Source: Cycas panzhihuaensis | Taxonomy: Eukaryota; Cycadophyta | DNA: 64,000 nucleotides | Assembly: GCA_023213395.1 (NCBI GenBank) | Contig: CM041465.1 | Coordinates: 128,595,741-128,659,740, forward strand | Reading direction: 5' to 3' | Part shown: piece after piece, positions 23,116 through 37,600 of the stretch | Layout of the letters: each line of letters begins with the position of its first letter | How positions within the stretch are numbered: position 1 is the stretch's first letter | Notes under the pieces: model-generated | Databases searched by the model: none | Told to the model about the DNA's origin: nothing | The model's input: only the letters and a program-made list of their open reading frames with translations | Position numbers and translations under genes: made by a program

Positions 23116-24670
23116 ATGAAAGAAACACTTGCACATGACAGAGTTGTGAATGATCGACCAACAAAATTGCAAGAAATGAATTTGGGAACTCCAGAAGAAC
23201 TAAAGAACATTTTCATTGGAGAAGGGTGGTTAGAACAAATCGTTGTCAAAGAACATGGCCTCTTCAAAGAATTCAAGGATGTTTTTGCTTGGACATATAA
23301 GGATTTGAAGGCGATCCCAGAACAAATAGGTGTCATGAAAATTGAATTGGAAGAGGGAGAAAAACCTATAAAATAGAAACCATACAAGATGAACTTTAGA
23401 TATTGAAAAAAAATTCAAGAAGAAATTGAAAAGTTGGTGACCGCTGGTTGTATTTGTCTTGTTGACAAGACTAATTGAGTAAGCCCTAAGAATAAAAATG
23501 GAAAATTGAGGATATGTGTTGACTTTGGGGCACTAAATAAAGTCATAAAGAAGGATCCATTTCTAGTTCCATTCATTAAACAGATGTTGGAGAATGTTGT
23601 AGGACAAGAGATCTTTTCTTTTATAGATGGATTTTCTAGTTATAATCAAGTTAAAATAGTTGAAGAAGATCAAAGTAAGACAACATTTGTGACTGGATGA
23701 GGTTCTTATGCTTACAAGGTAATGCCTTTTGGTTTGTGTAATCCTCTTGCAGTGTTCTCTAGAATCACCATGACAATCTTCAAGGAATTTATCCATAAAT
23801 TCCTAGAAGTATATTTGGATGATTGGACCATGTTTGGATTGTTGAAAGATCATGTAGCTAGCTTGAGGCTTATGTTCCAACAGTGGGGTTATCTTTAAAC
23901 CTAGATAAATGTCAATTTATGGTCCCTTTTTTCACCTTATTGGGACATGCTATTTTTAAAGAAGGATTGTTGATTGGCCCAACAAAGATCCAAGTAATTT
24001 TGAGCTTGAAACCACCCATATATCCAACAATGGTAAAGCAAATTTTGGGGCATATGGGTTCCCATTGGAAGTTTATTAAAGGATATGCAACCATTGCTAC
24101 TCCACTACAGAGATTGCTTCAGAAAGACATGCCTTTCATTTGGTCAAAGGAGTGTGAAGTAGTGTTTGAAGAATTGAAACAAAAAGTTGTCAATGCACCT
24201 ATCCTAAGTTTTTCATATTTGAATAAGATTTTTCATGTTCATGTTGATGCATCTAGAATAGCTATAGGAGCGGTCCTTGTACAACTTGTTAAAGGAGCTA
24301 TCGATCACCAATTGTATTTGCCAGTAGAAGATTGACCTAGGTAAAAAATAATTATACCATGATGGGGCGAAAAGGATTAGCCTTGGTATATGCACTTCAA
24401 AAATTTTGACATTACCTATTAGCTAAGTTCTCACTTCTATATAGACCATCAAGCTTTGACATATTTGGTTAACAAACCTATTCTCCAAGGTTAGATAAAT
24501 TGATGGGTTCTCCTATTTTAGGAGTATAATTTCAAGATAATTTTAAAGCCTGGAAAGTCACATGTTGCTCCTGATCATTTATCCAAGATCCATATAGGCG
24601 AAGAACCAACAGGTGTGGAGGATGATTTTCTAGATGCAAGACTTTATAAGGTTGATGTGGTCCTTGATGA
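23116..24670 (+). pseudogene. Element B reverse transcriptase and RNase H
   Basis: The pre-RT segment is NLGTPEELKNIFIGEGW, LFKEFKDVFAWTYKDLK (23180-23310). RT motifs: RICVDFGALNKVIKKDPF (from 23509), FIDGFSSYNQV, VMPFGLCNP and the catalytic VYLDDW near 23808. The connection (FIKGYATIATPLQRLLQKDMPF, 24072-24140) leads into RNase H (HVHVDASRIAIGAVL, 24236-24280; FYIDHQALTYLVNKP near 24437; PGKSHVAPDHLSK near 24548). The sequence is cut at 24683 by element C just after RNase H and resumes with integrase at 30761. The YLDD box is intact, but frame changes are numerous. Confidence 0.75.
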
Positions 24671-24683
24671 GTTCCAAGAGGTT

Positions 24684-24889
24684 TGTTGCAAGCCTTGCAA
24701 CCAATTAATCAATATTAATAAGATAGTTATCAATAGTTATGACTTCTCATAAGGGGTGCCTCATTTGTATAAATACAACCCCGAAATCATGTAAAGACAT
24801 CACATTTTAATTCAATACAATATAATATATTTCTTTAGAAATATTTATCAAACTTATTTACTTATGTAGTGGATGTTAGATCCACTACA
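24684..24889 (+). repeat. 5' LTR of element C
   Basis: This 206-bp LTR is unusually short for a plant gypsy element. It contains a TATA-like TGTATAAATAC (about 24767) in the right position for a promoter, followed by an AT-rich R/U5 region. Confidence 0.9.
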
Positions 24890-24891
24890 AG

Positions 24892-24906
24892 TGGTTTTAG
24901 AGCCTC
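24892..24906 (+). promoter_or_regulatory. Primer-binding site of element C
   Basis: TGGTTTTAGAGCCTC lies two bases after the 5' LTR. It matches the iMet primer TGGTATCAGAGCC with two changes, one of them C-to-T. Confidence 0.7.
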
Positions 24907-26225
<1,319 letters not shown>

Positions 26226-27200
26226 CATTCTGGTTCTATAAAACCTAACACAGTAGAGTATAAGAAGAGTCGAAGAATTGTGAATAAGGGAGACTCCAAC
26301 AATGATGTTAACACTTGACTCAATGCCATTGAACAATGGATGGAACAGGTGAATGATAAGATCCAAAAATTTATGTCAAAACAAAATGGCCTTAGACCTG
26401 AAGGCAACAACAACAACCAAACAATTGTTTAATACACAAAACAACTGATTATCCCTAATTTCAGCCTCAAGGGCCTGGTCGATTTTGATGAATGGATCGC
26501 TAAACTTAAAGCGACATTCAATGACCTTAAAATTAATGTTCCTGGGAAAAAGGTTCATTTTTCCATCAACCATATGGAAGGGCACCTATATATATGGGCA
26601 CAGAAATGGTTTTCCGACCGTGGATTTATCGTCTAAGATGAATTTATTGATGCTATCCATTGCCGCATTGAAGGACATAACTCCTCTTCTTATAAGGTCC
26701 AGTTGTTTCATTGCTTTCAATGAAACTCTTCGATCGAGGAATTCATAGAGTGTTTTGAGAAACTCTAGCTTAAGACCACCATAACCACTGAGGAAGCTTC
26801 TCAATTCTACTAGGCTAATCTTTGACTTGAAATTGGTGCTAAGGTAAAAATGGTTCAACTGAAATCATTAGAGAAAGCCATCCTTTTGGCTAGAGAGGTT
26901 GAGATTAAACAACAAACACTAATTTCTTGTTACATTCCTCCTGCTTGTCATCTTGGCTTTAATAATCAGATCCCTATTGTAGCTTGGTTGATAGATGTTG
27001 ATAAACCAATCACAAATGAGAATTGTAGGCGCTATGGGGACAAGTGGGTTTCGGGACATCACAAGGTCTACCCAAAAAGAAATCAACTTTACATAGTTGA
27101 AGCTAATATAGATGAAGATGAACTTGATATTTTGGAGGAACAAATTCCCCTTGAGGAACAACCACCACTTGACAATGGGCAACCTTTATCTCTTTAACAG
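26226..27200 (+). pseudogene. Element C gag
   Basis: A leader (LNAIEQWMEQVNDKIQKFM near 26320) precedes the gag core: GLVDFDEWIAKLKATFNDLKI, GKKVHFSINHMEGHLYIWAQKWF and DEFIDAIHCRIEGHNSSSYK (26470-26690). The C-terminal part carries a degenerate Cys/His motif (NCRRYGDKWVSGHHK, 27022-27066; the usual first Cys pair is partly lost) and an acidic tail. Frames alternate, with several stops. Confidence 0.65.
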
Positions 27201-27239
27201 TTATTACAGGAATACAACAACCCAACACCATTAAGCTAC

Positions 27240-30200
27240 AAGGATTCCTCTGCAAATAAAAGGTCATCGTCTTAATTGACCCAAGCAACACACACAACTT
27301 TGTAGATACCAAGCTAGTAGTTTGCTTGGGCATATCTATTGATAGGTCCAAAATCTTTCGCTATGCAATACCGGGGGAAGGACAAATCAATTGTGATGGG
27401 GATCTTCCTAATTTGGAACTCCAAATCAACACCCTCTCCCTTCATAGTGACTATTACACATTTCCCATTGGAACCTTGGATGTAGTATTGGGAGTCAAAT
27501 GGCTTAGGACTCTAAGGACTTACGCATTAAATCACAATCAAAACATCCGTTCCATTGGAATGGAAAACTACATCAATTTTTTAGGGTCACAACACTTGAT
27601 TTTAAGGTTATATCCGTAGCAAAGATGGATAAGTTACTTAATAAAGGGCATGCAGGATTTATTGCCCATCTTTTCTCTATGGAGGTGAGCACATCAGATG
27701 AACACCTTAATCCAAACCAAAGTCATGATTTTCAAGACCTCTTGCTATGGCATGAGTTAGTCTTTCAACCTCTACTGATCAGACTACCACTTGATCGTGG
27801 CATGGAACATATTATTGAAATCAAACTAAGAGAAAGCCCTATTTCAGTTCATCCCTACAGATATGGGCACCGACAAAAGACATAGATTGAACGACTTACC
27901 AACGACCTTCTACAACTTGAAGCCATCACTCATAGTAAAAATCTCTATGCAACTCTAATTGTTTTGACTCGCAAAAAAGATGGATCCTTTTTTCTTTATG
28001 TAGATTATTGGGCATTAAATTCAATCATGATAAAAAATAAATACCCCATTCCTAAAATGGTTGATGTCATCAATGAACTTCATGGCGCAACATTTTTTTC
28101 AAAGATTGATTTGCAATCTAGTTATTATTAGATCCCTATCCGAACAATTGATTGTGAGAAAACAACTTTCAGGACACATTAGGGACTATATGAATTTAAA
28201 ATCATGCCCTTTGGCCTCAGGAACGCTCTAATACCATTTCGGGCCATAATGAATAAGTTACTTCTTTTCTATACAAGTTTGCCATGGTTTTCTTTGATGA
28301 CATCTTAGTCTATAACAAATGTTGGCAATATCTCAATCATTTAGATAAGGTATAGGGAGCATTGAGTTAGAACAGGTTGTTTTCCAAACAGGTCAAGTGC
28401 CATTTTAGCCAACAAACACTTGAATATTTGGGTCACATCATTTCCATACAAGGTGTTTGTATGGACCCTAATAAAATTCAAGCCATTTTGAACTGGCCAG
28501 TGCCCACTTCAGTCACTGCTCTCTATGAGGGTTTTTGGGACTTACTGGTTTTTATAGACAATACATTCAACATTGTTCGTCCCTTGTTGCCCCACTCATT
28601 GATCTCTGTAAAAAGAATACCTTCCATTAGTTAGACCTGGTCAATGAGGCCTTTTATGCCGAAAAATGGTTGTTGCTTCTACCTCTGTATTGGCAATGCC
28701 CAATTTTTCCAAACCATTCGAACTACATTGTGATGCATTTGGATCGAGCATTGGTGTACTCTTAATGTAGGATAAATGACCCATAGCATTTGAAAGCAGA
28801 AAACTTAATCTTTAAGAGCAAACCTACTTGACTTATAATAAAGAAATGCTAGCTATTCTCCATGCCTTAGCATAATGGCGAAAATACCTTTTTGACAGTA
28901 AATTCATAATACATATTGATCATCACAGCCTCAAGTATCTCTTGCAGCAACCTACCTTATCAAAATTGTAGCAAAAAAGGCTCACGAAAACTCAAGATTT
29001 TGATTTTGACATCGTATATAAGAAGGGCAAAGACAATATGGTGGCTGATAATTTATCTAGGAAATATGAACATGAGTTGTGTCATGCGATTTCCACAACC
29101 CTTCTTATATGGATCAATGAGCTACATTCTGAATATGACGGTGACCCAGTAATTAAAGCTAGGCTTCACTAATGCTGTTAAGGAAAACCTCAACCAAATT
29201 GGCCATTGCATGGGAACACATTGCAATACAAAGGTCGAATCTACCAACCTCATTATTTAGCTCTGAAGAATAGCATCCTCTAGGAAGGACATGTGGCTCC
29301 ATCTTTTGGGCATTTGAGTTTTGACAAAACTTATGATCGTATAAGAAGATCATTTTACTGCCTAGGGAAAAAATCTGACATTCAACACTTCATTGCATTT
29401 TGTGATGTTTATCAATAGCAACAACTGGAGATAGTAAAGCTTCCTAGTCTACTTTAGCCATTACCAATTCCAAGCCATAAATGGATAGATATTTGTATGG
29501 ATTTTATTACATGACTACCTAAATTTGTAGGTAAAGATGCTATTTTGGTTATTATGGATTGCCTAACAAAATATGCATATTTTATTCCACTATACAACAC
29601 AACATCTGCAGTTCAAGTTGTTGACCTATTTATGAAGACAATCCATTGCCTCCATGGGTTCCCTCAAATAATTGTCAACGATCAAGACCTGAAGTTTACA
29701 AGTAAATTCTGGTCCAAATTATGTCAACTAATAGGTAGCTAGTTGGATACGAGTACAACCTACAATCCACAAACAGATGTCCAAACAGAAGCTGCCAATA
29801 AATGTCTTGAAGGATATTTGCATTGCTTGGCAGGAGATGAGCAATCCCAATGGGTACAATGGATACACTTGGTTGAGTATTGGCACAATACTTCATATCA
29901 TTTGGTAATCAAGATGTCCCCCTTCTTGGCACTTTATGGTTACCCACAGCCAAACATCAATTTCTTTCTCTAGAAAACAAAAAAAGCACCAATAATCAAA
30001 CAAATCCAACAACAAATTTCAGATCTTCTTCAGGCTCTCAAAGATAACCTACAACTAGCTCAAAATAGTATGAAACAACAAGTTGATACCCATCATATTA
30101 AAAGAGAATTCAACATTGGTGATTGGGTTTTTGTTCACCTACAACCTTATAAATAATCATTGCTCAAGTCTTCAAGAAAACAAATGCTTGCACCTTGGTT

Positions 30201-30540
30201 GTATGGACCATTTCAAATTCTACAACGAATTGGTTCTGTCGCTTATGTCTCGGATATGCTAGGTGCCCAAATTCATAATGTTTTTTATGTTTCCATCCTC
30301 AAACCCAAAATCAGCTCCCAGGCCATACCGCAAACATAATTACCTATACTTGATGAAGAAGGCCAACTTGTCTTAAGCCTAGAAGGAATTCTAGATACTC
30401 GTACTAGATAATTATGAAGATGGGCAATAAAGGAGTATCTGACCAAATGGCATTCACTTTCGCATGATGCCACCTGGGAAAGTGAAGATGTCCTCCAAAA
30501 ATTCCCTAACCTTCCCATGCGTTGAGGGTAAACCATTTCA
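27240..30540 (+). pseudogene. Element C pol: protease, RT, RNase H, integrase, chromodomain
   Basis: The protease is at 27265-27560: VLIDPSNTHNF (usual DSGSTHNF; Ser-Gly now Pro-Ser) and TLDVVLGVKWLRTL. Pre-RT is at 27700-27885. RT: KDGSFFLYVDYWALNSI, FFSKIDLQSSYYQIPI with TAG for the Gln codon, IMPFGL, and catalytic FFDDILVY near 28290-28313. RNase H is at 28690-29090 with KGKDNMVADNLSRK. Integrase is at 29130-30290 with VIMDCLTKYAYF, VNDQDLKFTSKF and TYNPQTDVQTEAANKCL, where the catalytic Glu is kept. The C-terminal chromodomain (YLTKWHSLSHDATWESED) is at 30430-30490. Reading frame changes at least four times. Confidence 0.82.
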
Positions 30541-30554
30541 AAATGGGAGGGTCT
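30541..30554 (+). promoter_or_regulatory. Polypurine tract of element C
   Basis: AAATGGGAGGGTCT immediately precedes the 3' LTR and is the expected plus-strand primer site. Confidence 0.7.
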
Positions 30555-30760
30555 TGTTGCAAGTTTTGCAACCAATTAATCAACATTAATAAGCTAGTTA
30601 TCAATAGTGGTGACTTCTCATAAGGTGTGCCTCATTTGTATAAATACAACCCCAAAATCATGTAAAGACATCACATTTTAATTCAATACAATATAGTATA
30701 TTTCTTCGAAAATATTTATCAAACTTATTTACTTATGTAGTGGATGCCAAATCCACTACA
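30555..30760 (+). repeat. 3' LTR of element C
   Basis: This is the same length as the 5' LTR (206 bp) with matching ends. About 15 differences are visible, mostly transitions. Confidence 0.9.
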
Positions 30761-31990
30761 AGATCACTCATTTTCTACATACAGGTGTGGCACCCTTAAC
30801 CTTGGCAACAAGAGAGAGAAAAGCTTTGGCAATAAAAAACTATTACTATCAACTAATAACAGGCCAACTTTATCGACTTGTCCCATATTTAATGTTGCAT
30901 TGATGTGTTCTTGAGCATGAGCGAGAGATGATTTTGATCACATCACATGAAGGCATTGCTGGGGGATATCTTGTTGGCAAATCATTGGCATGAAAAATCT
31001 TGCATTTAGGTCTTTCATGGTCGACAATGTTTAAAGACTGTCATTTGTGATCATGAAGGTGTGATATTTGCCAATGAACTAGTAGACCTCACAAGGACGA
31101 TTTTGTTCCCTTCAATTTTGTCATTGAAACCATTCCATTTGCAAAATGGGGAACTGATTTTGTTGAACCCACAACTCCAACAACAAAAACAAGTGCTTGA
31201 TATATTATCATGGCCATGGATTATATACCAAGATGGGTCGAAGCTAAGGCAACGTGGGATTATACAACAACAACTCCAACAAAGTTCTTGTTTGAATAAG
31301 TTTTTGTGAGATTTAGTTGTCCATTGGAATTAGTAAATGATCAAGGTACTCACTTTATTACCCAAACTATTAAGCATCTCTTGGATAGTTTATTGGTTCA
31401 ACATTATAAATCAACCCCATACTATCCTAGATGTAATGGCCTTGCTGAAAGCTCAAACAAGATAATATGTTGAGCCCTAATGAAAACGTGTAATGTGGGA
31501 CATTCTGATTGGTTTGAGAAACTTCATGTTGTGTTGAGGGCATATAGAACATCATATAAGAAATCAATAAGACAAACACCATTCCAACTGGTGTATGGTT
31601 TTGAAGTAGTGATGCCTGTTGAACTTATCATTCCAAGTCTTCAGGTGGCATATTGGATGTGATGGGGTGACTTGGAGGATTTGGACAATAGGCTACAACA
31701 ATTGTTGAAACTTGATGAGATTTGATTACTAGCAAACTTGCATCAGGAAGTTGTTAAACTTTGACAAAAGAATTGGCATGATCAACAATTGAAAGTCAGG
31801 GCATTTAAAGCTAGTGATTTAGTGCTAGTATTCAACAAGAAGTTCAAGGGCAAGCCAAGGAAGTTGAAAACACATTAGAATGGCCCTTACATTTTGGACA
31901 ACATATGGCATAATGGTTTGATTTCGTTGAAGACCATCTAGGGCGAATCACTTCGTAGTCAAATCAATAGAAGTCGATTCAAAATGTACA
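30761..31990 (+). pseudogene. Element B integrase (continues after nested element C)
   Basis: The pol frame of B resumes here. The zinc-binding part has SHEGIAGGYLVGK (about 30950) and RRCDICQ (about 31055). The core includes KWGTDFVEP, MAMDYIPRWVEAKA (near 31212), LVNDQGTHFITQTIK (31333-31375) and YYPRCNGLAESSNKII, with catalytic Glu retained. Then come LRAYRTSYKKSIRQTPFQLV (31534-31593) and VVMPVELIIPS. The C-terminal end reads FKGKPRKLKTH, GPYILDNIW, LRSQINRSRFKMYK and stops near 31990. The motifs are those of non-chromodomain gypsy integrases. No chromodomain is present. Confidence 0.75.
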
Positions 31991-32020
31991 AGGATATAAA
32001 AAAAAAAAGAATTAAAAAAA

Positions 32021-32042
32021 ATGTATATATGTATATATGTGC

Positions 32043-32074
<32 letters not shown>

Positions 32075-32092
32075 ACATATATATATATATAT

Positions 32093-32143
<51 letters not shown>

Positions 32144-32193
32144 CACACATACATACATACATATATATATGTGTGTGTGTGTGTGTGTATACA

Positions 32194-32229
<36 letters not shown>

Positions 32230-32252
32230 TGTATGTATGTATGTATGTATAC

Positions 32253-32286
<34 letters not shown>

Positions 32287-32333
32287 ATACACACACACAC
32301 ACACACATATATATATATGTATGTATGTATATA
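32021..32333. repeat. 313-bp unbroken alternating purine-pyrimidine tract
   Basis: Blocks of GT, AC, AT, TATG and TACA follow one another without breaking the purine-pyrimidine alternation at any position from 32021 to 32333. GT-rich blocks face later AC-rich blocks, so the tract is also largely self-complementary. All six frames are open across it for this reason alone. It lies between the integrase end of B and frame J. Confidence 0.95.
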
Positions 32334-32880
32334 AAAGAGAAAATCCAACCCACCTGTTCTTGTAATATTTAGATCAAATATTAAGTTCAGGATACATCAA
32401 CCAGACAATTCGATAAATGAAGCTTCAAGAGGAAATGATAAAGGAAATTTAACAAGCAATGCATTGACAAAGAGAAATAGACAAGAAAAGATCAACAAAG
32501 AAAGTTGACAAAGAACCATTTCTAGAAAATAATATATACTTAACACAATATGAGATAACAATAATTTGAATCATCACTCCAGAAACATTTATGACTGATT
32601 GGACATTGATTGTTATTCAACTAATTATTTGGTATGCATTGACATGTGGCCTGTGGTAACTGATTGGTCGAGACTTAAAAAATGGCATGTGCATTAATGG
32701 CATGCATCATCTTTTTAAAGATTTTCTCATAAATAAAAGATGGGTGCCATTAGTAGGATTAGCACGGCCTTGAGTAAATCCTTTGGATTTTATATTTCAA
32801 TTCTACATTCAAACTTACGAAGTGACTATAGTTGATGAGGATAACCTTGGCTCCCTGTCAGTGAAGATTTAAGTATTTAG
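32334..32880 (+). other. Spacer between B integrase and frame J
   Basis: This stretch is AT-rich with no recognised coding sequence. It contains promoter-like CATAAATAAAAG (about 32728) and could include a regulatory region or a decayed LTR piece, but it shows no clear similarity to the other LTRs in the window. Confidence 0.4.
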
Positions 32881-32885
32881 ATTGT

Positions 32886-34046
32886 CAAATAACAAGTAAA
32901 CTTCTTAATCCTAAAAAAATTGAAATTATAGATGATTTATCAGGGAAGTTGCAAGAATTACACCAAAAAGGGGAGATGATAGAGAAACATCAAGAAAAGC
33001 CTCAACTTGTCTTCAATCCAAGTAGAGTTACGGACAAGGAATTGTCTTTTTATAAGGCCTAGTGACAAGAATATGTATATCAATCAATTCCAGTCCAGGA
33101 TGACACTAATGCCTTTAGGAAGGCTAAAAAAGTAATGATACTCACTGATGGGGCATAATTACTCTACTAGGTTGGAATCGCTTAAATGATTTATTTACTA
33201 GTTGTACAATGGCAAAGGGTCATTGTGCATGAAGTTCCATTGAGGTATGATAATGGTGTTTCTAGACTCAAGGTGGGGAATTCTACAATCATGCCAGAAG
33301 TGATTTATTTGCTTACTCAGTTACCTCTTGATGGGTTAGAGGTACAATTTGATAAGCTTGATTGACATGATCTTTATATGCAAATTTGCACAGAAGGAAC
33401 AAGTTTTAATAGTAAGGGCATACCCATCAAGGACATGACCCATTTTGTTTAGAAATGGGCAACCCAAATTATTTGTGGCATGATTATCCCATAAGCACGA
33501 ACCTACAAAATGTCGGCTACATATTGGCATGCCATTCTGAAAACCTTGAGGGGCTAGAGGTTATGATAGGATAAGTATTGAAGTGAATAGGGAGGCTAAG
33601 CAGTATTTCAATGAGGGGATTGTCTTTTATTTTCATTCTTTGTTATTTATGTTAATGATGTGTTCACATGGTAAACCTCAGCTTTTGCATAAAGAGCCAA
33701 GTGATCCAGAGATATTTTTGTTTAATAATTACATTTGTGCACTTGTGCATAAGGCTAGAAGTAACAATTCTACGTATTGGAATGAACTCATGAATGAGGT
33801 ACGACATGCCAAAGCTACTCAGATGCCGAAAGTTGATTCCATATATTCTAAGGAGGAACTGTATTCTTTGAAGAAAAGGCCTAGGGAGAAAGAGTCTATG
33901 ACAACACCAACAAAAAAGTTAAGAACCAAACACTCAAAGCATTGCCATAAGTCGATTATAGACACAAAGGGGAAATCCCCTGTAGAAGGGGAAAAATGCT
34001 CTATGGTGGAAGTTATTAGAGAAGGCCCATGGCCTAAGGAAGTACT
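32886..34046 (+). pseudogene. Frame J, part 1: long extra ORF of unknown function downstream of integrase
   Basis: From about 32886 one frame runs to 33560 and then, after a single-base shift, to the E insertion at 34046. Interruptions are TAG, TAA or TGA where Gln or Arg codons fit. The N-terminal third is amphipathic (IIDDLSGKLQELHQKGEM). The middle is a globular-looking region (VQWQRVIVHEVPLRYDNG, MPEVIYLLTQLPLDGLEVQF, KWATQIICGMIIP, TYWHAILKTLRG, EAKQYFNEGIVFYFHSLLF). The end is strongly basic with nuclear-localisation-like clusters (KKRPREK, KKLRTKH). I recognise no gag, pol or env domain. Position and orientation match the extra ORFs some large plant gypsy elements carry after integrase. 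A captured host gene is the alternative. Confidence 0.55.
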
Positions 34047-34599
34047 TGTTAGAAATGGCTTAAAGCCTACAATAGCCAAGATCAAGAAAGGAGTACTAAT
34101 CTTGTTTTATAATGAAGATGATTAACATCAATATTGAAAGTTATAAATAAGCAAGAATGAACAAGAAAGCATGAAAGAGCATGAGCAAGACAATACCAAG
34201 ATACGGAGGAGATGGAATTGGTCTAATCTCCAAATGAATAATAGTTTGATTAGCAAACTAGCAGCATAACAATATGACTCACACTCTATATGAGATACAT
34301 GAGAAATGGTCTTAATATATAGAGTTACATAAGAGACCTAAAGTGCTGGATGTTTGAGAAGTGTCAAAAATCCAAGCTACATTCTTTGCATGTAGGATAT
34401 GTGTCCTTTCGGGCTCTCAAGTGAGCAAAAGTGCATAAGGGTCAATTTGACCCTTAAGTCACAATGTTATGTCACTAGGAAAGAATGTGGGTGTGTACTT
34501 TATCAGTTAAGTGATAAGTCACCCCATAAAATACAAAAGTACAAATAATATATGAATAATAAAGTACATATGCTTAACATGTAAACATAAGGTTTAACA
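34047..34599 (-). repeat. 3' LTR of element E
   Basis: This 553-bp LTR lies next to the minus-strand polypurine tract TAAGGGGGGGG (34600-34610). It shares the CACTTAAGTGATAA palindrome region and the GGGTCAAATTGACCC inverted motif with the other LTRs of this family. Confidence 0.92.
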
Positions 34600-34619
34600 C
34601 CCCCCCCTTACTATTTACA

Positions 34620-37600
34620 ATGTTAAGTCGGACCCCTAGACCTTCTCAAAATTTTACAAACTTTTCTCTACCAAGTGGCTTGGTAAAGATACTTGTTGTC
34701 TACTGCTCTGTAGGTCTGAAATGGAGGTTGATTTCACCGTTCTGAACATGCTCTCTGATGAAATGGTGATGAACCTCCATGTGTTTGGTCCATGCATGAA
34801 AAACAAGATTCTTGGTCAAATTGATTACACTTTGATTGTTGCAATACAGCTTGTTGGGGTGATTTTGCTCAAGTCCGAGCTCTCTAAGAATCCATCGTAG
34901 GCAAATAGCATCACAAGCTACGCTAATTGCAGCTTTGTACTCTACTTCCGTGGATGAGAAGGTAACATTGGGTTGCTTCTTGCAACTCCACGAAATGACT
35001 CCAGAACCAAGGGTAAAGCAGTAATTCGAGGTTGATCTTCAGCTATTTTGGCATCCTACCCAATCAGAATATGAGAACCCTTCCAAGATGGAGTTCTCAT
35101 TATGCACATATTAAAGGCCATGTTGCAATGTGTCTTTGATGTATTTCAGTATGCGTTTAGCTACACTCCAATGCTTTTGATCTGGCTGAGACATGTATCT
35201 AGAACAAATCCCTACACCAAATGAAATGCCCGGTCTAGTGTTAGTGAGGTAGATTAGGCTACCAACTAGTTGCTGGAAAAGAGTGGGATTTGCAGGTTCA
35301 ACTTCCTCATTGAGAGTCAGCTTTGTTCCATTCTCCATACGCATAGGCGTTGGTTTGCAGTCATGCATCCTGAACTACTACAAAATGTTCCAAGAATATT
35401 TTGCTTGGGAGATGAAAATATAGCCTAGTTGTTGCCATACTTCAAAGCCTAAAAAGTAATGGAGAAGTCCAAGATCTGTCATCTCAAAACTTCTCTTCAA
35501 GTTATCTTGGAGAATCTCAATCATCTTAGTGTCATTTTCAGTGATCACTAAGTCATCAACATACAAGATAATAAAAATTGCATAGTCCTTCCCAACTTTA
35601 ATGTATAAGTTAGGATCTGATGTGGATTGATGATATCCATGTCTCAAGAAATAATCATCGATTTTTGAGTACCATGCTTTAAGGGCTTGTTTCAAGCCAT
35701 ACAAAGTCTTTTTTAGGCGACAAACCAAATGTCCCATACCTTGTACTTTGTAACCAAGAGGGTGCTCCAAATATACCTCCTCTTGAAGATTGCCATTGAG
35801 GAAGGTGCTCTTCACGTCCATCTAGTAAATTGACCATTTGCATTGAGCAGCTAAGGCCAAGATGAGTCTAATGGTGTTCATGTTTGCAACAGGTGCAAAA
35901 TTCTTCTCATAGTCAATGCCTTCTTTTTATTTGAAGCCCTTTGCAACAAGTTGGGCCTTTTGGTTCTTGAGTGTCCCATCAAAGTGGAATTTGGTTTTGT
36001 AAACCCATTTGCAACTGATTGCCTGTTCGTGCTTAGGCAATTCTACCATATCCCAAGTTCCATTCTTTTCAATAGAATGGATTTCTTTATCCATGGCAGC
36101 TTTCCAATTTTTATTTTCATATGCCTCCTCAAAAGTGGAAGGCTCATCAACACATAGCACTTCAACCATAACTGCATAATTGGTTTGCTGTCGCATCTTC
36201 GATGGATGTTTTCCTTAAATAATTTGGCTATCCAGAATAGTTTGAGTATACCATTTGGGCAACTTTTTGACTGATGTTACTTGAACCTCAAGATCTTCTG
36301 GTCGGAGTGGTTGATCAATAGAAGATGTGCTAGGATCAAGTGGAACATATTTTAATGATGCGGAAGGAACAACCGGTGCAGATGATATACATGGTGTGGA
36401 AGATTGAGAGGGAAGGAAGTCCTCAACAATCTTTTTGCCTTTGTCATTAGGAGGTTGGATGGATGCTGGTTCCAACTCCTTGTATTCATCTTCAACAAAG
36501 ATAACATCTCTTGAGAGATGCATTTTCTTGCAATGGGATCATACAATTTGTACACCTTGCTGTGAATGGCATAGCCTACAAAGATAAATTTAAGACTATG
36601 TTTATCTAATTTAGATCTTTGCTGATCGGGGATGTACATATATGCAATACACCCAAAAGTCTGCAAATGTCTAATGGTAGGCTTTTTGCTAGAGCAAGCT
36701 TCCTCTGGTGTGATGTTGTTGATTGTTGATGTAGGACTTCGATTTGACACATAGGCAACTGTGTGGAATGCTTCTGCCCAGTATGCTCGTGATAGTCCTT
36801 TTGCATGCATCATGGCTTTGGCTTTGTTTGCCAAAGTCCTATTCATTCGCTTTGAAACTCTATTCTATTGAGGAGTATGAGGAATTATGAGTTGTCTCTG
36901 AATGTTGTTATTCTTGCAAAATTGGATGAATTCTTTTGAAGTGAATTCACCTCCATTGTCTGATTTTAGAATCTTGATTGAGTAACCAGATTCATTCTCC
37001 ACTTCAAGTTTGAATTCCTTGAACTTTTGAAATGTTTCAGATTTCTGTTTGATAAAATAAACCCAAACTTTGTGTGAAAAATCATCTATGAAGGAGATGT
37101 AGTACAATGCCCCTCCAAAAGATGTCGTGGACATAGGTCCACATAAATATGAGTGGATCAGTTGCAAGGGATGTGATGCACACCACGTTTTGTCTTTAGG
37201 AAAAGGCTATCGATGATGTGTCCCCATTATGCAAGCTTCACAAAGACATTTTGATCCATAAAGTCTTGGAAGCCCATGCACCATGTTTTTGCTCACCATC
37301 ATCTTGATGTTATCTAAGCTTAAGTGGCATAGACATTGATGCCAAAGCTGCATCTTTGACATCGATTGAGTGACTGACTATGCCGTATCAAGTGTGATAT
37401 TATTTGCATCCATCTTATAAAGTCCATGGTCTTCATGACCAATGGCCACCACCTGATCGTACTTGTCACTAATAATGCATTTTCCACTTTTAAATAGAAT
37501 TCTCATTTGTTGTTTATCCAATTGGCTAACAAGTAACAGACTTTTCTTTATGGAAGGAATGAGGTAGGCATCTCCAGTGGGAAATATGGAAGAAGGATTT

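Noticed and set aside
31948-32372. Six overlapping open frames of 111-129 codons on both strands
   Set aside because: They are translations of the alternating simple-sequence tract (Tyr-Ile, Thr-His and Val-Cys repeats) and have no coding meaning.
33583-34125. A stand-alone 180-residue gene
   Set aside because: Its last codons run into the LTR of element E, and the upstream frame continues the same protein after a single-base shift. It is an internal piece of frame J.
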